Shown here: positions 18,840-28,500 of the stretch, one piece after another
How the letters are laid out: every line of letters starts with the position of its first letter
Numbering within the stretch: position 1 is the stretch's first letter
Source: Salinimicrobium profundisediminis
GTDB taxonomy: Bacteria; Bacteroidota; Bacteroidia; Flavobacteriales; Flavobacteriaceae
DNA: 64,000 bases
Assembly: GCF_026241755.1 (NCBI RefSeq)
Contig: NZ_JAPJDA010000014.1
Coordinates: 62,001-126,000, forward strand
Direction of reading: 5' to 3'
Translations under genes and position numbers: made by a program
Notes under the pieces: generated by a model
Told to the model about the DNA's origin: nothing
The model's database searches: none
What the model saw: the letters and a program-made list of their open reading frames with translations, nothing else

Positions 18840-21800
18840 TTAAAAGTCAACACCCAAACCAAACATTACTGTTCTTGCCTGTGGATACAATCCAAGATCT
18901 ATACCTGAAGCCCAACTGGCATCATGCCCAAACCGTACCTCTGGATCCATTCCGTCATAACTTGTGAACGTGTATAAGTTATTTACTGAAACATATGCAT
19001 TAAGGTTTTTTATCGCCATAGATTCAAACATATTCCCGAAATCATATCCTACAGTTAAGTTATTAATTCTTAAATAATCTGCATCATGCATGAAGATATC
19101 AGAAATAAACTGAGTATTTCTGTTTGAAGTATAACTTAGTCGTGGAAGTGTATTCGAAGTACCTTCACCATGCCAACGGTCGAAAATAGAGGTTGTATAG
19201 TTCTGAGTAAATTGATCGGAAAAAGAACGATATGATTGCATTACCTGCATTCCAAATTTTCCTGAAAGAGTGGCATTGGCGTAAATTCCTTTATACTCTA
19301 CATTTAATTGAATACCTGCTTCAAAATCTGGATTAGGATCTCCCAGGAAGGTCTTATCCTGCTCATCAATTACACCGTCTTGGTTTTGATCTACAAAACG
19401 GACATCACCCGGGCGCTGATCATTAAAATAAGGATCCCCATTGGGGCCAACATAGGCATCAACTTCATCCTGGTTTTGTAAAATTCCATCGGCCTGGTAT
19501 CCATAGAATACACCTATTGGTTGCCCCACCTGAACTCTCGAAATAGATGAAGTTCCCTGTGATAGAACATGGCTTGGACCGTGAATTATACCTTCTGCAT
19601 TGGCTATTCTTGTAACCTCATTTTTATTATGTGTACCAGTCAAAGTAACACCATAATTGAAATCACCAAAACTATCATTCCAGTTTATAACGAGTTCAAT
19701 ACCTGAGTTTTGAATATCACCTCCATTAATAAATGGTGCAGCTGCTCCAGAAGTTCCTTGAATAGGTGCTTCTAAGAGCCAGTCTTTGGTAGTTTTTTTA
19801 TACCAATCAAAAGTTAAACCAAGTCTCGAATTGAACATACGGGCATCTAAACCAAAGTTTAACTGTTCTGAAGTTTCCCAGGTAACATCAGGATTTGTAA
19901 CTCTTTCTGGATAAGCTGTTACACCTGAAACTGGTTTTGTGTCCCCAAAGAAATATCCCGGGAAGACATATGCAATTTGTGAGGAGTAAATGAAATTAGG
20001 GATTGACTGGTTTCCGTTTTGTCCCCAGCTCGCTCTTAGTTTTGCAAAATTAATAACGTCTGAAGTATCTGTCATAAAATCTTCTTCTGTCAATACCCAA
20101 CCTGCAGATACTGAAGGGAAAGTTCCCCACCTGTTACCTTCTGCAAAGTTTGAAGATCCATCAACACGTACTGTTGCATTAAAAAGATACTTTTCTCTAT
20201 AATTGTATTGGGCTCTAGCCATGTAAGACATTAAACCACCTCCACCGGCAGCCCAGTCTGCACCCCAGGCATTTATATCGCTGATACTTTCAGGGTTCTT
20301 AGTGTTGTTTACATAAGCGTATTTAGGATTTCCGGGAAATAAGAGATTGTTCCTTGACCCGCCTACTTCATTATTGATTTGGTTTTGAAGTAATTCTGTA
20401 CCAACTAAAGCATTTATTTCATGATCACCTATACGAAAATCGTATGACAGAGTATTTGACCATGTCCAGTCATTCCCAAAGTACTGACTTTGTTGAGCCC
20501 CATCCACCTCAGCCTGATAAAGCACACCTAAATGATAAGTAGGATTCATTGATCTATTATGTCCAAACCAGGCGTTAGTACCATAAGAAGACCTAAATTT
20601 CAAATCAATTATTGGTTCTATCTCTAAAAATACATTCCCGGTAATGTTATTTCCCTTACCGTAGTTATAATTATGACGATAATACATGACAGCTAAAGGA
20701 TTGGTTTGATTAGTACTTATACCGTCTAAGGTTGGTGTAAAACCAAATTCATTGATATTATTATCAATTGCCGGCTGCCAGTATGCAGGCATTAAGGGAT
20801 TTTGAACCAGTGCATTGTGCAAATCGTTATAATAAATATTCCCGGCTGCGACACTTCTGTTTTCTGTGTTGGTATAAGTGAAGTTTTCACCTATTGTAAT
20901 AATAGCGTGATCAGCATTCTTTTTTAACACCATTTCAGTATTCAATCTTGCTGTAAATCTTTTGAATCCTGCATCGGTAATATTACCACCTATCATACCT
21001 TCCTGGTTTAAATATGAAGCTCCTATAGAATAGATGATATCTTCGCTACCTCCGGTTATGTTTATTGCGTGGCTCCTAACAGGTGCATCTTCCTGTGTCA
21101 TTTCATCTATCCAGTTGGTTCCTTCCCAACCGTTTTGAAGGTTATCCCAAATTTCCTGACCTAACTGTGTTCCCAGCCCAGGGTAGTTTTTCTCTAACCA
21201 ACTATTATTTTGAAGAAGGGCTTGCCAGTTAGTTGGTGCCAGTCCATCATTAACCCGTCCTTCATCCATAATATACATATACTCCTGCGCATTTAAAGGA
21301 TCTAAATTTTTGTATATGTTCTGAATACCATAATAGGTGTCGTAACTAATTTGGGCAGCTCTGTTTCTGCGTCCTTTTACAGTAGTTACCAAAACAACAC
21401 CGTTTGCTGCCCGAGATCCATAAATGGCCGCTGATGCCGCATCTTTTAACACATTTATAGATCCGATATCTGAGGGGTTCAAATAATCTATATTACCTAC
21501 AGCAACACCATCAACTATGTACAAAGGATCTGAATTTCCTATAGTTCCCAAACCACGAATCGTGATCCTTGTTCCGGCTCCTGGAGCCCCACTATTCCTT
21601 GTTACACTAACCCCTGCAACGACACCCTGAAGTGCTTCCATGGCCGTACCGGGATTAAGAGCAGCAATATCTTCTCCTTCAACATTACTGGTGGCCCCTG
21701 TGACTAATGCACTCTTTTGGGTACCATAACCTACCACCACAACTTCATCCAAAGCTGCAGCATCTTGCATTAAAGTAATTAGAACTTCGTTCGCATCTCC

Positions 21801-22049
21801 TACAATTACTTCTTGTGTCTCATAACCAACATAAGAAATAAGCAGAACGTCACCCCGGGCTGCTTCAATAGAAAAGTTTCCGTCAAAATCGGTGAGTGTG
21901 CCAGTGGAGGTCCCCTCAATAATAACATTGGCCCCAGGTAAAGGGATCCCCGACTCATCAACCACAGTACCGGTTATTACCTCCGTTTGGGCCCAGACAG
22001 AACCTACCACGAAAAGAAATAACATCATTAAGTAATTTTTGATTTTCAT
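18840..22049 (-). CDS. SusC/RagA TonB-dependent outer-membrane transporter, laminarin locus
   Basis: A 1069-aa outer-membrane importer for oligosaccharides, powered by TonB-ExbBD. Signal peptide MKIKNYLMMLFLFVVGSVWAQ, then a carboxypeptidase-D regulatory-like domain (about residues 23-95, GTVVDESGIPLPGANVIIEG), a TonB-box-like stretch DEVVVVGYGTQ, a plug domain with IRGLGTIGNSDPLYIVDG and VLKDAASAAIYGSRAANGVV, and a 22-strand barrel ending in an aromatic residue (GLGVDF). It is the first gene of the operon; 370 bp of non-coding DNA upstream carries candidate operators. Confidence 0.97.
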   Translation of the reverse strand: MKIKNYLMMLFLFVVGSVWAQTEVITGTVVDESGIPLPGANVIIEGTSTGTLTDFDGNFSIEAARGDVLLISYVGYETQEVIVGDANEVLITLMQDAAALDEVVVVGYGTQKSALVTGATSNVEGEDIAALNPGTAMEALQGVVAGVSVTRNSGAPGAGTRITIRGLGTIGNSDPLYIVDGVAVGNIDYLNPSDIGSINVLKDAASAAIYGSRAANGVVLVTTVKGRRNRAAQISYDTYYGIQNIYKNLDPLNAQEYMYIMDEGRVNDGLAPTNWQALLQNNSWLEKNYPGLGTQLGQEIWDNLQNGWEGTNWIDEMTQEDAPVRSHAINITGGSEDIIYSIGASYLNQEGMIGGNITDAGFKRFTARLNTEMVLKKNADHAIITIGENFTYTNTENRSVAAGNIYYNDLHNALVQNPLMPAYWQPAIDNNINEFGFTPTLDGISTNQTNPLAVMYYRHNYNYGKGNNITGNVFLEIEPIIDLKFRSSYGTNAWFGHNRSMNPTYHLGVLYQAEVDGAQQSQYFGNDWTWSNTLSYDFRIGDHEINALVGTELLQNQINNEVGGSRNNLLFPGNPKYAYVNNTKNPESISDINAWGADWAAGGGGLMSYMARAQYNYREKYLFNATVRVDGSSNFAEGNRWGTFPSVSAGWVLTEEDFMTDTSDVINFAKLRASWGQNGNQSIPNFIYSSQIAYVFPGYFFGDTKPVSGVTAYPERVTNPDVTWETSEQLNFGLDARMFNSRLGLTFDWYKKTTKDWLLEAPIQGTSGAAAPFINGGDIQNSGIELVINWNDSFGDFNYGVTLTGTHNKNEVTRIANAEGIIHGPSHVLSQGTSSISRVQVGQPIGVFYGYQADGILQNQDEVDAYVGPNGDPYFNDQRPGDVRFVDQNQDGVIDEQDKTFLGDPNPDFEAGIQLNVEYKGIYANATLSGKFGMQVMQSYRSFSDQFTQNYTTSIFDRWHGEGTSNTLPRLSYTSNRNTQFISDIFMHDADYLRINNLTVGYDFGNMFESMAIKNLNAYVSVNNLYTFTSYDGMDPEVRFGHDASWASGIDLGLYPQARTVMFGLGVDF

Positions 22050-22420
22050 TGATTGTTAATTTTAGTTGTTAGTGCATTTTAAAAATCTGGAGGAAAATGT
22101 AATTCCAAATCGAAATCGATTTCGGATTATGATAATCTGAATCTCCATAGCTCTCAATTATGAAATCTGACAGCATCGAAAAAAAAGACTTGTTAAAGTT
22201 ATGTTACTAATTTATTAAGAAAAGAGTAATAAAAACATAAAGTGCCTTTACAAAAAACCTACAACCTTAAAAAGATCAGTGTATAGATGCGAAAACAATA
22301 GAGAAAATCACGGTTGAAACAGAAAAACCTTAAATTACGGATAGGCACAAAAGAAAAGAAAATCAGGATTTTGTCAAAAATGTAGAGGTGTTGTAGAGGT
22401 AATTAATGGTCATGTTAAGG
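22050..22420. promoter_or_regulatory. Control region of the laminarin SusC operon
   Basis: 371 bp between the SusC start and the regulator stop. It contains the perfect 14-bp palindrome CGAAATCGATTTCG at 22111-22124 (62 bp upstream of the SusC ATG) and a direct pair TGTAGAGG at 22381-22388 and 22392-22399 on the plus strand. I found no convincing -7 box (TAnnTTTG) in the SusC direction. The stretch is A/T rich and has no coding potential. Confidence 0.45.
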
Positions 22421-25207
22421 CTATAAATTCATAATATAGTCTGTTAAATTCGCCTCGCGCGGCAAATCCATCTTCTTCCTCAAACGATATCGCTTAATCT
22501 CTACACTCTTTACTGAAATATTTACCAGGGGAGCAATTTCTTTAGAAGAAAGATTTAATCGCAAATAAGCACAAAGGCGAAGGTCATTGGAAGTTAGCTC
22601 GGGGTGTTTGCTTTTAATCTTATCAAAAAATTCTTTATCTGCATTTTTAAAGGCTTCCTTGAACATCTTCCAGTTATCTTCTTCCCTCAACTCCCGATCA
22701 ATTGTTCTTATCACCTTTTTCACTTGTGGATTGTCGGCTTCCTTAAGATCGGCTTTTAGGGAGGAAAGAAGTTCATTCTTCTTTATAATAGACATAGTAG
22801 AAGCTGCCAGCTGACTGTTCTTTTCCTGCATGTCCTTTTCTAAATGCTCTTTTTGAAGCCTGATGATTTCCTGTTCTGCCTCAAGGTTCTTCAACTTAAG
22901 GTTCCTCTCCCTTTCTTCTATGATCTTTTTATGTCTCCGGTTATAAGTGTAATGAATCACCACCAGCCCAAGAATAAAAAGCAACAGGTAAACAACAACG
23001 GCTAAATTGCTGTAAAACCAGGGTTTCGCAATAGTGAATTTATAGCTAAGGGTTTGAGTATCCCGGTCATTTATCCTTCCTTTTACCTCAAAGGTGTAGC
23101 TCCCTGCCGGGAGATTTTCAAAACTGGCAATACCACTTTGGTCCCACTGCGACCAGGCAGAGGAATAATTGAGAAGGCGATAACTGTATTCGGCCCTGGA
23201 TAAGCTCTGGTACGCCGGAATGCTATAGACAAACCGAATGTTATTTACCTCGCTTTCCAGTTCCAGTTTACTATCCCCCAACTGCTGATAAGTGAAATTC
23301 TCTCTTTTGGAAGACGTGCTAACCGCATTGAGCATGAGCTCTCCCGATGGTATGTTGTCTACAGGCAGGGAAAACTCAATGTAACCTCCGTTAGATCCTA
23401 CCAGGTAGCGGTTTTTACCTATCAATGAAATATTTTCAAACCCCTTGGTAATAATCCTGTTTTCTAATGGCAGGGGAACTTTTTGGGCAACAAGTTTTTG
23501 TTCAAAGGGATCCCTGTTTACGTAATACAGGTTGTCTTCTCCAAAAGTCCACCAGCTACCGTCGTCCAGTACCCGGGAAGCTCCACTTATTCTGTTGGTT
23601 GTACTACTAATTCTATTAAGATCGTTTTCTGCAGTAAATTCATTCAAATCGTTTTTGTACTTGTAAACCGAATCTTCTGTAGAAAAGTAAATTTGGTTTT
23701 CAAACCTGAAAATTTGAGGTCCGAGACCTGATTTTCCCGAAATCCCAAAATTTACCATAGCCTCAACTTCCGAATAAGCCTTATTGAGTTTCACACGAAA
23801 GATACCTCTGTGAAAATGGCTCATCCACAAGGTTGAGTCGTTCTCTATTATCATGTGCTGTACAGAAAGGTCAAAGTCATCTAAATAATCAGCTTCTTCA
23901 TTTAGAGCATTATCTTCAAAGTAACTTAAGCCGTTGTAGTGCCCCTGAATAATTCCTGCGCCAATTTCTCCCATGGTCCAGGTTCCAAGCCCGTCCCATA
24001 TGTGTATTGCCCTTGTTCCTTCAATTCTGAAAGTTCCCCGGTCATGGCCGGCATAAAGCTGACTATTCAGATAATTTAAGCTCCATACCTGCCCTGTAGT
24101 ACCCGGGATTAGCTGATATGCTTCATTAGAGTTAGCATTTTTATAGTACAGCCCCTGATTGGTTCCCAGGTACATGATACCATCAACTTCCACGCTGCAA
24201 TAGACAGTGCCGATCTTTCCAAAAGTATCCACGAAAATCCGGAAAGGGCTCTGTTTATTAATTACTGCAATCCCGTTATCCAATCCGCCCCAAACATTGC
24301 CTTCTTCATCCTCCATAACAGCCAGCATGGTATTATTAAGAAGAGAAGGTTGAGACAAGTGATATTCCAACTTTCCTTCAAGATTGAGAATGTACAGTCC
24401 ATCGCCAATACTACCCAAAGCTAAAGAGCCATCCTGGAGGTAGAGCGCTGAAAAGAAACTTTCGGAAATGGGATAACCTTCTACCGGAAAGGATTCCCAG
24501 GAATTATCAGAAATAGTAAATAGACCATCATCACGCGTTACTGCAAGAATTTTGTCGCCAGCGTATGGAAACAGTGCAATAATGGGTTTGTTCCTGATGG
24601 TTTCATTGTCTACCAAATTCCTACCAACTCCATCTTCAACAACAAAAAGACCTTTTTCGGCAACCTGGTAATATATTTTATCCTGCACCTTAAACAGGTT
24701 CGAAATATTATCTTCGGTAACTATGCTCATTACCTTTCCAGTTTCCTTGTTGAAGCTGTACAGGCGTTGATGGCTTTGAAAAATCACATGACTCCCAACT
24801 TCTTTTATATCCCAAAACTGTTCACCATCAATCAATTCCCCGCCAACAGCGTCTTTAAGAGAGTAGTACTTAAGCCTTCCATTTTCCTGTTGTTGCCAGT
24901 ACCCAAACTCCATGTAAGACCCGGTATAAATGTGGCTAGACGAGGCCAGCACCGAGCGCACAGCTGTTTCTCCGGGAACTTTATATAAGTTCCAGTGCTC
25001 TCCGTCAAACTGAAGCAAACCGGCATTATTGGCTACATATATCTTTTTATCTTGCCCCTGGGAGATCATCCAGTTTTGGTTCCCGCCACCATATTCTCCT
25101 GGCGAATAATTGGTGACAGGTGGTAATTCCTGCCCCTTTACTATCAGGCTCAAAAAAAGGAGGATAAGGAGATATAAATTAGTTTTCACAAGAAGTCGCG
25201 GGTTCAT
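22421..25207 (-). CDS. Membrane-spanning PUL regulator: sensor propeller, Y_Y_Y domain, LuxR-type HTH
   Basis: A 928-aa regulator. Signal peptide (MNPRLLVKTNLYLLILLFLSL); periplasmic two-component-regulator propeller repeats over about residues 30-640; a Y_Y_Y domain about 652-716 (AEYSYRLLNYSSAWSQWDQ, LPAGSYTFEVKG); one transmembrane helix about 726-752; a coiled coil about 755-815 (KIIEERERNLKLKNLEAEQE); and a C-terminal LuxR-type HTH about 869-928 (LTSNDLRLCAYLRLNLSSKEIAPL, SVKSVEIKRYRLRKKM). No histidine kinase, ATPase or receiver domain is present, so the signal must pass straight from periplasm to DNA-binding domain. It probably senses laminarin fragments and controls the adjacent SusC operon. 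It is transcribed in the same direction, 371 bp before SusC. Confidence 0.88.
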   Translation of the reverse strand: MNPRLLVKTNLYLLILLFLSLIVKGQELPPVTNYSPGEYGGGNQNWMISQGQDKKIYVANNAGLLQFDGEHWNLYKVPGETAVRSVLASSSHIYTGSYMEFGYWQQQENGRLKYYSLKDAVGGELIDGEQFWDIKEVGSHVIFQSHQRLYSFNKETGKVMSIVTEDNISNLFKVQDKIYYQVAEKGLFVVEDGVGRNLVDNETIRNKPIIALFPYAGDKILAVTRDDGLFTISDNSWESFPVEGYPISESFFSALYLQDGSLALGSIGDGLYILNLEGKLEYHLSQPSLLNNTMLAVMEDEEGNVWGGLDNGIAVINKQSPFRIFVDTFGKIGTVYCSVEVDGIMYLGTNQGLYYKNANSNEAYQLIPGTTGQVWSLNYLNSQLYAGHDRGTFRIEGTRAIHIWDGLGTWTMGEIGAGIIQGHYNGLSYFEDNALNEEADYLDDFDLSVQHMIIENDSTLWMSHFHRGIFRVKLNKAYSEVEAMVNFGISGKSGLGPQIFRFENQIYFSTEDSVYKYKNDLNEFTAENDLNRISSTTNRISGASRVLDDGSWWTFGEDNLYYVNRDPFEQKLVAQKVPLPLENRIITKGFENISLIGKNRYLVGSNGGYIEFSLPVDNIPSGELMLNAVSTSSKRENFTYQQLGDSKLELESEVNNIRFVYSIPAYQSLSRAEYSYRLLNYSSAWSQWDQSGIASFENLPAGSYTFEVKGRINDRDTQTLSYKFTIAKPWFYSNLAVVVYLLLFILGLVVIHYTYNRRHKKIIEERERNLKLKNLEAEQEIIRLQKEHLEKDMQEKNSQLAASTMSIIKKNELLSSLKADLKEADNPQVKKVIRTIDRELREEDNWKMFKEAFKNADKEFFDKIKSKHPELTSNDLRLCAYLRLNLSSKEIAPLVNISVKSVEIKRYRLRKKMDLPREANLTDYIMNL

Positions 25208-25566
25208 TCAAACAAATATAACCTCATTTTGAGTCTAAGGAAATTTTTAGAGAGCATTTTGTAAAGCTCTACATCGCCCTCTACAGTTTTAGTCGGGAAG
25301 GGGTTGTTATGTCTCTTCCACACATTAATTAAGTTCTTACTGTTCCTGTACATCAACTTTTCCTATAGAAAAAGTGAGTTTTAAAAAATGTGTGGTGAAT
25401 TTGTCATTTTTGAGACCTGAAGGTTAAGAATTCTTTTTGTAAAAGCCTCTCCATCTGTTATAAAGGGGTTAAATATCAACAGAGTGGGCAGATTTTTTTC
25501 GAAATTGAAGCTTTAGGTGAACTACTGCCCTTATTTTAAAACAGAATTCGTAAACCCATAATTTTC
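25208..25566. promoter_or_regulatory. Divergent control region: PUL regulator and 1199-aa protein
   Basis: 359 bp between divergent genes. On the minus strand TATATTTG (25213-25220) matches the Bacteroidota -7 box but lies only 5 bp before the regulator ATG, which would give an almost leaderless message. A pair of TGTAGAG sequences on the minus strand (25267-25273 and 25279-25285) lies 60-78 bp upstream of the regulator start and mirrors the pair at the other end of that gene. Nothing else was recognised. Confidence 0.4.
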
Positions 25567-28500
25567 ATGATCCATAAAATGGCATCTCCTCATCTCTTTT
25601 TGAGATTGCTTTGCATGTATACTTTCCTTTTGGTTTTTTGTTCATTTTCTGCTCTTGCACAGGAACAAAAACCCGATACCGAGGCTGTAAGCCGGGTTTT
25701 TTATATATTATCTAACACAGGGCCCGGTGCAAAAATGGCAACGCTACCACTATTTGAAAATGTGGTAAAGGCCTCTCAAAATGATGTTTCTGCGTCAATT
25801 CTTCTTCCCGGAAATATCACCCCGTCACATGGATTCCCAAAAGCAGAGCAAAAAAGACAGGAGACCAAAGAATTTCTTCGGAAGAACCTCCTGGAACCGC
25901 TCGATAATTTCAACGGAAATATCATTTTTACACCGGGAATAAATGAGTGGGCACCAGGATCACCACAAAGCCTTGATGACCTGGAAAGTTTCTTGCAGGA
26001 CAATAGCAACGGGAAGTTTCTGCCCAATGATGGTTGCCCTGTGGAAGACATAGAAATTAATGATGAAATAGCCTTAATAATAGTAGATTCACAATGGTAC
26101 CTGCAAGACTGGGACCACAGTAGTGATTACAATGTAGAGTGTGACATACGCACCAAAGAACGGTTCTTCACAGAGGTAAAAGATGCCTTAAAAGACAATT
26201 TTGAAAAGGTAAAGATCGTTGCAGTCCATCATCCCGTACTCACCGCCTCAACACCCGGTGCTTTCAACAGGATTTTCCCTTTTTTCCGGCAGGATTTTCA
26301 AAATCCGCTTTACCGTGAATTCAGGAAAAGCCTGGAAACCCTTGCCAGCCAATTTGACGATGTCATTTTTGTTTCGGGAAACGATGCCAACCTTCAGTAT
26401 TTGCACAACGGCAGGAATCCGCAAATCATTAGTGCCACTGCTGCTGCTACAACACCTGCAAAAACTACCGGAGATGCTCTTTTTACTTCAGAAGAACCCG
26501 GATACGCCAAACTCACAGTATTCAAAAATGGCAGTTCTAGAATAGATTTTTTCAGCGTGAAACCTTCAGGGGAAGAATTGCTTTTCAGTAAAAAAATTCC
26601 GCAGGAAAGAAATACAAAGATAGAATTGGAAGGAGCAGCGTGGAAAAACCTGGGAGACACGTATTCGGCTTCCATTTATACTTCCGAAGAAACTCAGAAA
26701 AGCAGCTTTTACAGGTTTCTTTGGGGAGATCGTTACCGCAATGTTTACAATACCAAAATTGAAGTCCCGGTCTTACTGCTGGACACAATTTATGGCGGAC
26801 TCACCCCCATAAAAGAAGGTGGCGGGCAGCAGTCACGCTCTATCAGGTTTATCAATGAAAATGATCATGAATACACATTACGGGCGCTTAGAAAGAGTGC
26901 GTCCCGCTACATACAGGCCGATTTAGCGCCCACTACTTTTATTGGCGACCGGGTAGATAATACCTATCCGCATCGCCTGGTTCTGGACTATTTCACCACT
27001 TCGCACCCATACGCAAAATTTGCGCTTGATAATTTTGCTGAAGCTCTTGACCTGCCGCACATAAAACCCCAGATTTACTACGTGCCCCGCCAACCTGCCC
27101 TGGAGATTCACAACGATGAATACGGCAATGAGCTTTACGAGTTACAGGCGCATGCGGGTAGTGAGAACAAATCTTTTGCGCAATTTGAGAAGCCGCAGGA
27201 TATTTTAAGCAGCTTTGATCTCCTGGAAGAACTTCGGGAAGACCCGCAGGCCCGTGTTGATGAAAACGAATACCTCAAGGCCCGGCTTTTTGATATGTTG
27301 ATTGGCGATTGGGACCGCCACCAGGACAACTGGCGCTGGGCTGAATATGAAGACGAAACCGGAAAAATTTACACGCCCATTCCACGGGACCGCGACCAGG
27401 CTTTTTCGAAATACGACGGGCCACTCATTAGGCTGATAAAACTGGCGGAACCAAGGCTTAGAAAAATGCAGACCTATGATGAAGATATTGACAGTATTAA
27501 ATGGTTCAACTGGTCTGGCTACCCCTTAGATCTCCAGATACTTTACCAAACTAACTGGAAAAAATGGGAAGAGCAGGTTAGGCTGATTCAAAATGCTATA
27601 ACCGATGAAGAAATTAAAAATGCTTTTGCTGAATTACCTGTGGAAGCACAAGACCAAACTATTGAAGAAATTAAACATAACCTGAAGGGTCGCAGGGAAA
27701 ACCTGATGCGCATTGCCCGCGACTATTACGAGCACATCCAGGAGTTTAAGATCATTACAGGTACAGACGAAGATGAAGCCTTTGAGATTATAAGGAAAAG
27801 CAACGGCGAGACAGAAATTATCCAGAAGAGCGAAGGTGAAGAGATCTTTAGACACACCTATACTTCAGGCGAAACTGAAGACATCTGGATCTACGGAATG
27901 GCGGGTGACGACAGCTTTACCACTTCAGGAACTGGAGATGACCTCATAAATATCAAGGTGCTGGGTGGCCCGGGCAAAGACACTTTCAACTTTCAGAATA
28001 AGAAAAAAATAAAGCTCTACGACTTTAAAAGTTCCAAAAATGACATTTTACAACCCGGCTCCCGAAAGCTTCTGGTCGATTCTTACAAGATCAACAACTT
28101 CAACTATAAAAAATTTAAGTACAGCATTTTTAAAGCTGTACCCTATGTGAATTTTGAATCTGATGCAGGATTTACCCTCGGCGCCAAAACCATCTGGACA
28201 AAATATGGGCTGGTAAATAATCCTTTTCAGGCCCGGCACGAACTCCTCGCCAACTACTATTTTGCTAGCAATGGCTTTGCCGTAAGCTATAATGGTGAGT
28301 TTGCGCACCTGTTTTACAACTGGAATTTTGGTCTTACCGCCCGTTATACCAGCCCCAACTACGAAATGAATTATTTTGGCTCCGGGAGTGAGACTTTCTA
28401 CGATAAAGATGAAGTTGACAGGGACTACAACCGGCTGAAGATCCAAAAATGGCATTTTTCACCTGCACTTATTTGGCGTAATGACACAGGCAGCGTATTT

